Notes under the pieces: generated by a model
Databases searched by the model: none
Seen by the model: the letters and a program-made list of their open reading frames with translations, nothing else
Told to the model about the DNA's origin: nothing
From: an uncultured SAR116 cluster alpha proteobacterium
GTDB taxonomy: Bacteria; Pseudomonadota; Alphaproteobacteria; Puniceispirillales; Marisalimonadaceae
Assembly: GCA_902618195.1 (NCBI GenBank)
Contig: CACMZO010000005.1
Span: 1 to 59,101, forward strand
Direction of reading: 5' to 3'
Length of the DNA: 59,101 bases
Position numbers and translations under genes: made by a program
Part shown: positions 54,787-59,101 of the stretch, one piece after another
Position numbering within the stretch: position 1 is the stretch's first letter
Layout: each line of letters starts with the position of its first letter

Positions 54787-55416
54787 TTGAAAATTGTTGA
54801 TAAAAACAAATCGAATTTATTATTAAAATCTATTGAAAAAAAATATCCTGAAAATAATGAAGTATTATCTTTAATTGCAAATAATTACAGAGATCAAAAT
54901 AGATGTGATAAAGCTATTAAGATTTATGATAAATTAATTATGCAAAGTAAAAATAACTATAACTATAATTATCTTAAAGCAATTTGTTTGGATAAACTAA
55001 ATAAATGGGTAGATTCAAAAAAAATATTAATTAAGCTTATCTCCGAAAATCCAAAAGATGCCTATGCTCTTAACTATCTTAGTTATTCTATGGCTATAAG
55101 AAATGAAGATTTAATTAAAGCAAAAAAACTTATTACAAAAGCATTAGAAATTGACAAGAAAAATGGCTTTTTTTTAGATACTCTAGGTTGGATACAATTT
55201 AAACTTAATGACATTGATAAAGCTGTAAGATCTATACAATTAGCTATAGAACTAGAACCAAATAATTCAGAAATAATTGATCATCTAGGTGACATTTATT
55301 TTAAAATTGGAAGAAAAAAAGAGGCTATTTTTGAATGGAAAAGAGCTTTAATTGGAAATGCAGATGATAAATTGAAAAAAGATATAGAATCTAAATTAGA
55401 CAAATATGCTCAATGA
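54787..55416 (+). CDS. TPR protein, C-terminal part of same gene
   Basis: C-terminal part, with clear TPRs: C-D-K-A-I-K-I-Y-D-K-L-I, then N-P-K-D-A-Y-A-L-N-Y-L-S-Y-S and I-D-K-A-V-R-S-I-Q-L-A-I-E-L-E-P-N. The annotated TTG at 54787 is a weak start and has no signal sequence, and the reading frame is open upstream of it back to the T6 run at 54753-54758. This supports a single frameshifted gene with 53799-54773. Its stop overlaps the ispE start as ATGA. The protein is presumably periplasmic, anchored through the lipoprotein part. Confidence 0.7.
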   Translation: MKIVDKNKSNLLLKSIEKKYPENNEVLSLIANNYRDQNRCDKAIKIYDKLIMQSKNNYNYNYLKAICLDKLNKWVDSKKILIKLISENPKDAYALNYLSYSMAIRNEDLIKAKKLITKALEIDKKNGFFLDTLGWIQFKLNDIDKAVRSIQLAIELEPNNSEIIDHLGDIYFKIGRKKEAIFEWKRALIGNADDKLKKDIESKLDKYAQ

Positions 55417-56288
55417 CAAATTCTATCTCTTTAATTGCCCCAGCAAAATTAAATCTAAATCTTAATGTTAAGTATAAACTGAAAAATGGTTATCATTCAT
55501 TAGAGAGTGATGTTTGTTTTTTAGATCTATATGACGAAATAAATATTGAAGTTAGTAATTTAAATAGTATCAAAATAAGTGACAAAAGTACTTTTATTTT
55601 AAAAGATGAAAGTATTTTAATGAAAACATTGAACTGTTTTAATAGAGAATTCAAAAACAAAAATAAATTCAAAATTACTTTGACAAAACATATACCAATA
55701 GGAGCTGGATTAGGTGGAGGATCTTCTGACAGTGCGACTTTATTATTAGGACTTAGATACTTTTATAATAGAAATCCTCACAATTCAAAAAAAATTACTT
55801 TAACAAAACTAAAGGAAATAGGTCTAAAAATTGGATCTGATGTTCCCGCATGCATAGCTAGTAAGAGTCTTAAATTAAGTGGGATTGGAGAAAAATTAGA
55901 AAAAATATACGTTCCAAAAAATTATAAATTTTTATTAATTTATCCTAATAAAACTCTATCTACAAAATTAGTATTTGATAACTTTGATTTTAGATCTGAA
56001 AATAATCTAGACCCGATGTATTTTAATAAAATTAAAATATATAACTCTTTAAAATTTGCATCTCAATCCATTGAACCAGAAATAACAAAAATATTAAAAA
56101 TATTAAAATCTTTTAAAAAAATTATTGCTTTTGGAATGTCTGGTAGTGGATCAAGTTGTTTTGGCATATTTAAAAGCTCGAAAGATTTTGTAAATGATAA
56201 AGAGTTCGAAAAATTAAAATTTAAAAAAAATTATTTTATTTGGCATGGTAATAAAAAAGAGTTTGGATATAATAGAATAGTATATTAA
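55413..56288 (+). CDS. ispE: 4-diphosphocytidyl-2-C-methyl-D-erythritol kinase
   Basis: GHMP kinase that phosphorylates CDP-methylerythritol in the MEP isoprenoid pathway, 291 residues. The N terminus has A-P-A-K-L-N-L-N-L. The ATP loop P-I-G-A-G-L-G-G-G-S-S-D-S-A near residues 94-107 is diagnostic. The GHMP C-terminal motif is present as G-M-S-G-S-G-S-S-C-F near residue 246. It overlaps the TPR gene by ATGA, so the two are translationally coupled, and is followed by tRNA-Gln. It would supply isopentenyl units, for example for ubiquinone made with the UbiH-like enzyme. Confidence 0.94.
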   Translation: MTNSISLIAPAKLNLNLNVKYKLKNGYHSLESDVCFLDLYDEINIEVSNLNSIKISDKSTFILKDESILMKTLNCFNREFKNKNKFKITLTKHIPIGAGLGGGSSDSATLLLGLRYFYNRNPHNSKKITLTKLKEIGLKIGSDVPACIASKSLKLSGIGEKLEKIYVPKNYKFLLIYPNKTLSTKLVFDNFDFRSENNLDPMYFNKIKIYNSLKFASQSIEPEITKILKILKSFKKIIAFGMSGSGSSCFGIFKSSKDFVNDKEFEKLKFKKNYFIWHGNKKEFGYNRIVY

Positions 56289-56300
56289 ATATGCATGTAT

Positions 56301-56375
56301 TGGGGTGTAGCCAAGTGGTAAGGCATCGGGTTTTGATCCCGTGTACCGTAGGTTCGAATCCTACCACCCCAGCCA
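56301..56375 (+). tRNA. tRNA-Gln (TTG)
   Basis: Complete cloverleaf. Acceptor TGGGGTG pairs with CACCCCA, the D-arm contains TAGCCAAGTGGTAAGGCA, the anticodon TTG lies in GGGTTTTGATCCC, and the T-arm contains GGTTCGAATCC. The discriminator is G and CCA is encoded. The next gene's stop codon on the other strand begins at the very next base. Confidence 0.97.
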
Positions 56376-57056
56376 CTATTTCATTAATTTATTAAAGTAA
56401 TAACCACCTAAATTATCAGAACAAATAAACGAATGGTGATACTCGAAGGTGTCAAGTTTTTTTTTCAAACTATATATATGTGTTTCTAATGTATGGGTAT
56501 TAATTCTCTCAGTAATACCCCAAACATTTATTAATATTTCATCCTTTTTTAGAACATTTTCTTTATTTTCCAATATAAAATTAAGTAATTTACTTTCCTT
56601 TTCAGTAAGATTTATAATCTTATTTTTATTCAACAAAGTTTTAGTCTCAGGCCTAAAAATTAAATCACGTGTTATTTTGATGTGTTTCTGGCGTGTTTCA
56701 TAACTAATGAAAAAATCTTGCATAATATCAATGATTTGCTTAAGTCTGAATGGCTTAACAACAAAATTAAAATTATTGAATTTTTTAAATTGAGATCTAT
56801 CAACATGATCGTCAAAAATAACAATAATGTTTGATTTTTTTTCTTTTTCTAAGTTAATCAAGACATTGTAATTATCTTTTATGAATTTAAAGTTAACTAT
56901 TATCAAGTCTATAGTATCAAATACATTAATACTATTAATGTTATCAGCTTTTAAAAATTTTATATTAAAATTTTTCTCAAAAATTATCGATACTTGCTCT
57001 TCAATCAAATCATTCAATAATACATCATTATCAATTATAACAAATTTTTTTTGCAT
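56376..57056 (-). CDS. OmpR-type response regulator lacking phospho-Asp
   Basis: Two-domain regulator of 226 residues. The receiver domain (about 1-115) keeps an acidic pocket start (D9, D11) and the conserved Lys K101 in V-V-K-P-F, but the expected phospho-acceptor is Asn55 in I-I-V-N-F-K-F. The winged-helix DNA-binding domain (about 125-224) has N-L-T-E-K-E-S-K-L-L and the end I-C-S-D-N-L-G-G-Y-Y-F, typical of the OmpR/PhoB type. It likely binds DNA without classical phosphorylation, or responds through dimer contacts. No histidine kinase is adjacent. It is divergent from ribA and ends one base from tRNA-Gln. Confidence 0.82.
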   Translation of the reverse strand: MQKKFVIIDNDVLLNDLIEEQVSIIFEKNFNIKFLKADNINSINVFDTIDLIIVNFKFIKDNYNVLINLEKEKKSNIIVIFDDHVDRSQFKKFNNFNFVVKPFRLKQIIDIMQDFFISYETRQKHIKITRDLIFRPETKTLLNKNKIINLTEKESKLLNFILENKENVLKKDEILINVWGITERINTHTLETHIYSLKKKLDTFEYHHSFICSDNLGGYYFNKLMK

Positions 57057-57094
57057 TTTTTTTTAACTATATATATATCATTAACTATAATGTC

Positions 57095-57673
57095 ATGAAA
57101 TATAATCTACAATTCGAAAGAATATTATCTGAATTAAATAGAGGATATCACATCATTCTCTCTGATAATGAAAATAAATGTAACATTCTATTTACAGCTA
57201 CAGAGAGTATAAATGAAAATACTTTAAATTTTCATAAAAAATTTTCTAAAAGTTTCCCAAATATTTTATTATCAGCAGAAAGATGTAAAACATTAAATAT
57301 CAAAACTGATTATTGTTGTTCTATTTCAATTAATTTGGATTGGACAATAAAAAGTATATATGACATAGCGTTTGGCAGTAGTGCGGATAATAACTTAAAA
57401 TTAAATGGAGTGATTGAAGAAAACTCTAAACTTATGAACTTGAGTTTAAAAATATTAAAAAAGGGTAAATTACTACCAAGTGGCATCTTTTCAGTAATTA
57501 ATAATTTTCAGAAAGTTCCAATTGAAGAATTAGCTTTAAAAAATAAAATATATCTTTTTGATATATCTAGCCTTGAAGAAATATTTGATGCAAAAAAACA
57601 TAATATTGAAATTATAACAAGGGCAAAATTACCAATTAAAAGGACTCGTGATGCAGAGATAGTAGTTTTTTAA
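57095..57673 (+). CDS. ribA: RibA N-terminal part, frameshifted
   Basis: N-terminal part (192 residues) of an alphaproteobacterial long-form RibA. It resembles a decayed DHBP synthase domain: R-I-L-S-E-L-N-R-G-Y-H-I-I-L near residues 9-22 and L-S-A-E-R-C-K-T-L near 59-67 match RibB positions. However, the acidic D-D-E-D-R-E-N-E-G active-site segment is replaced by S-D-N-E-N-K-C, so it is probably inactive as a synthase. The frame stops after A-E-I-V-V-F in the T6 run 57666-57671. Deleting one T restores V-V-F-K-F-N-N-E-P and joins the catalytic part. The gene is divergent from the response regulator. Confidence 0.72.
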   Translation: MKYNLQFERILSELNRGYHIILSDNENKCNILFTATESINENTLNFHKKFSKSFPNILLSAERCKTLNIKTDYCCSISINLDWTIKSIYDIAFGSSADNNLKLNGVIEENSKLMNLSLKILKKGKLLPSGIFSVINNFQKVPIEELALKNKIYLFDISSLEEIFDAKKHNIEIITRAKLPIKRTRDAEIVVF

Positions 57674-58202
57674 ATTTAATAATGAACCAAAAGAATATTT
57701 TTGTATATTAATTGGTAAGATTAATAAAAAAAATCAATCTGATTTTTCACCAACTGTCAGAATTCATAGCCAATGCGTAACTGGAGATATATTCCATAGC
57801 CTCAAATGTGATTGTGGGGAACAATTAAATAAATCTCTAGATATAATGGTTAAAAATGAAGAAGGTATATTGATTTATTTACCTCAAGAAGGAAGAGACA
57901 TAGGTCTTACAAATAAAATAAGGGCGTATAAACTTCAGGAAAATGGGTTAGATACTGTGGATGCAAATTTAACGTTAGGTTTTAGAGATGATGAAAGATC
58001 ATATGATGTTGCCGTTGCAATATTAAAAAAATTAAATTACAAAAAAATTAATTTAATTACAAATAATCCGGATAAAGTTAGTAAATTAAATGATGAGGGA
58101 TTAGAAGTTGTTAAAATAATTAAATTAAAGATTGAGCCAAATGAAATCAATGAAGAGTATTTAAACACTAAAAAAAATAAATCTAACCATATTTTCGATT
58201 AA
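57672..58202 (+). CDS. ribA: GTP cyclohydrolase II catalytic part, frameshifted ribA
   Basis: GTP cyclohydrolase II catalytic domain, which opens the guanine ring of GTP in the first step of riboflavin synthesis. The zinc site is V-R-I-H-S-Q-C-V-T-G-D, then L-K-C-D-C-G-E-Q; Q-E-G-R-D-I-G-L near the middle is the family active-site segment, and I-N-L-I-T-N-N-P-D-K-V closes it. The coordinates start right after the T6 run, because the only in-frame ATG (57846) would cut off the zinc cysteines. So a functional enzyme needs the frame joined to 57095-57673. It overlaps the YggS gene end by four bases. Confidence 0.75.
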   Translation, partial: KFNNEPKEYFCILIGKINKKNQSDFSPTVRIHSQCVTGDIFHSLKCDCGEQLNKSLDIMVKNEEGILIYLPQEGRDIGLTNKIRAYKLQENGLDTVDANLTLGFRDDERSYDVAVAILKKLNYKKINLITNNPDKVSKLNDEGLEVVKIIKLKIEPNEINEEYLNTKKNKSNHIFD

Positions 58203-58864
58203 TTTCTTTTGCCAAAAAATGACGTGCCAATTCTTAGATATGTTGAACCAAATTTAATTGCTTTTTCATAGTCCATAGACATTCCCATAGATAGATCACT
58301 AAGTTTAAATTTATTTGCTAATTCTCTTAAAATACAAAAATGAATGCTAGGTTCTTCATTTATTGGAGGCAAACACATTAATCCTTTTACAGGTATTTTT
58401 AAACTATTTGTAAATCTAAAAAATTCTTCAAAATCATTTAAACTTACACCAGATTTATTTTTTTCATTTCCCGTATTAACCTGTATCATAAATGACTTTG
58501 TTTTATTCGTAGAAGTTAAATGTTTTGAAATTTCTATCGCTAAACTCTCTCTATCTAAAGTATGGATTACATCAAAAAAATTAAGAGCTTTTTTTACTTT
58601 ATTAGTCTGTAGATGACCTATATAGTGTAATTCTATATCCTTGAAAGTATCTAAAAGATTAGCCCACCTTTTAATACCATCTTGTATTTTATTCTCACCA
58701 AATATTCTATGGCCAGCCTTTATAGCATCATGAATTTTATTGTCAGGCTGTTGCTTTGACACAGCAATTAGATTAGGCACTGAAAAAGATGAATAAAAAG
58801 AATCTTTGTGACAACTTTCTATTATATTTAATAAATTTTGTCGATTTTTAAATATGTCGTCCAT
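58199..58864 (-). CDS. yggS: YggS-family PLP homeostasis protein
   Basis: PLP-binding protein of the PLPBP/YggS family that buffers pyridoxal phosphate and affects amino-acid and vitamin B6 balance, 221 residues. The PLP lysine is K37 in L-I-A-V-S-K-Q-Q. F-G-E-N-K-I-Q-D near residues 54-61, H-Y-I-G-H-L-Q-T-N-K near 80-89 and L-S-M-G-M-S-M-D-Y-E-K-A-I near 192-204 are hallmark blocks. It is convergent with ribA, overlapping by four bases. Start ATG at 58864 gives the usual length. Confidence 0.92.
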   Translation of the reverse strand: MDDIFKNRQNLLNIIESCHKDSFYSSFSVPNLIAVSKQQPDNKIHDAIKAGHRIFGENKIQDGIKRWANLLDTFKDIELHYIGHLQTNKVKKALNFFDVIHTLDRESLAIEISKHLTSTNKTKSFMIQVNTGNEKNKSGVSLNDFEEFFRFTNSLKIPVKGLMCLPPINEEPSIHFCILRELANKFKLSDLSMGMSMDYEKAIKFGSTYLRIGTSFFGKRN

Positions 58865-59023
58865 TTTTGGCCATTAATCTTTTGTTGCAAAAATACCACA
58901 AAAAATAAAAATTGTGATAAATTTGCAAAATAACTGTAGAAAATACTTCATTTACTTTGTATATGTTAATTATTAATTTTCAAGGGGAAAATTATATTAA
59001 CTTAATAAAGAGAGGATTACGTT

Positions 59024-59101
59024 ATGCGTAAATTACTTTTAACTTCTTCTGCTTTAGTTGCTGCTGCAAGTATTTCTTCATATGCAGTCGCAGATGTATC
59101 T
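59024..59101 (+). CDS. Start of an exported protein, probably a porin (partial)
   Basis: Only the first 26 codons are in the window. They encode a signal peptide with M-R-K-L-L-L-T-S-S-A-L-V-A-A-A and a likely cleavage after A-V-A, then D-V-S. This opening is common in porins of marine alphaproteobacteria. AGAGG lies eight bases before the ATG as ribosome binding site. The 159-base gap upstream must contain its promoter. The mature protein is outside the window, so the porin call is tentative. Confidence 0.5.
   Translation, partial: MRKLLLTSSALVAAASISSYAVADVS

Noticed and set aside
1-59101. CRISPR array or insertion sequence
   Set aside because: No regularly spaced direct repeats and no transposase frame or terminal inverted repeats were seen.

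Overview
The window is about 59 kb of very AT-rich, densely packed bacterial chromosome. Gene content and order point to a streamlined marine alphaproteobacterium. Three blocks support this: ubiH-like / class I aminotransferase / ftsK / lolA; a CnoX-type thioredoxin / LON-domain / Trm112 group; and ccrM / rnhB / moaB / slt / UDG-like followed by TPR / ispE. I would guess an AEGEAN-169/HIMB59-like or Pelagibacterales-like lineage, but this rests on synteny and composition only; no 16S gene is present.

Layout. (1) 205-9879: a surface-polysaccharide region with three FkbM-type methyltransferases, four or five glycosyltransferase-like genes, an asparagine synthase and a TPR-glycosyltransferase split by a perfect 92-bp inverted duplication. 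(2) 9863-17000: conserved housekeeping genes (lolA, ftsK, aminotransferase, ubiquinone hydroxylase, Trm112, LON domain, thioredoxin-TPR). (3) 17145-19244: a Gfo/Idh oxidoreductase and a WbpE-like sugar aminotransferase, followed by tRNA-Gly(GCC). (4) 19363-34199: an apparent genomic island. It starts with a decayed tyrosine-recombinase start next to the tRNA gene and carries a caspase-domain lipoprotein, four exported trypsin-like (S1C) proteases, LPP20-, DUF4384- and GNA1162-like envelope proteins, a coiled-coil pseudogene and a perfect 748-bp duplication between two protease genes. (5) 34305-46819: a JmjC/cupin oxygenase, DUF1445 protein, PurT, a methyltransferase, a decayed alpha/beta hydrolase, a ProXWV glycine-betaine-type transporter with a terminator hairpin after proX, and the sugar-nucleotide genes ugd, galU and a phosphohexomutase. 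(6) 46835-59101: malate synthase G, ccrM, rnhB, moaB, slt, a UDG-like protein, a frameshifted TPR lipoprotein, ispE, tRNA-Gln(TTG), a degenerate response regulator, a frameshifted ribA, a YggS-family gene and the start of a probable porin gene.

How the genes fit together. Ugd, GalU and the phosphohexomutase can supply UDP-sugars and hexose phosphates for the glycan genes at 205-9879 and the WbpE-like pair at 17145-19244. The transporter takes up a quaternary-amine osmolyte. Malate synthase suggests glyoxylate use.

The most distinctive part is the island. Nearly all its intact proteins carry signal peptides or lipoboxes, so it looks like an envelope protease/caspase system rather than a cytosolic defence operon. 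The four proteases share a C-terminal tail ending in V-C plus one or two residues, and two island proteins share a recurring Cys-pair module. I did not find a right-hand attachment site. Single-base frameshifts sit in T6 runs of two otherwise well-conserved genes (the TPR gene and ribA). They could be sequencing errors, real decay or slippage sites.
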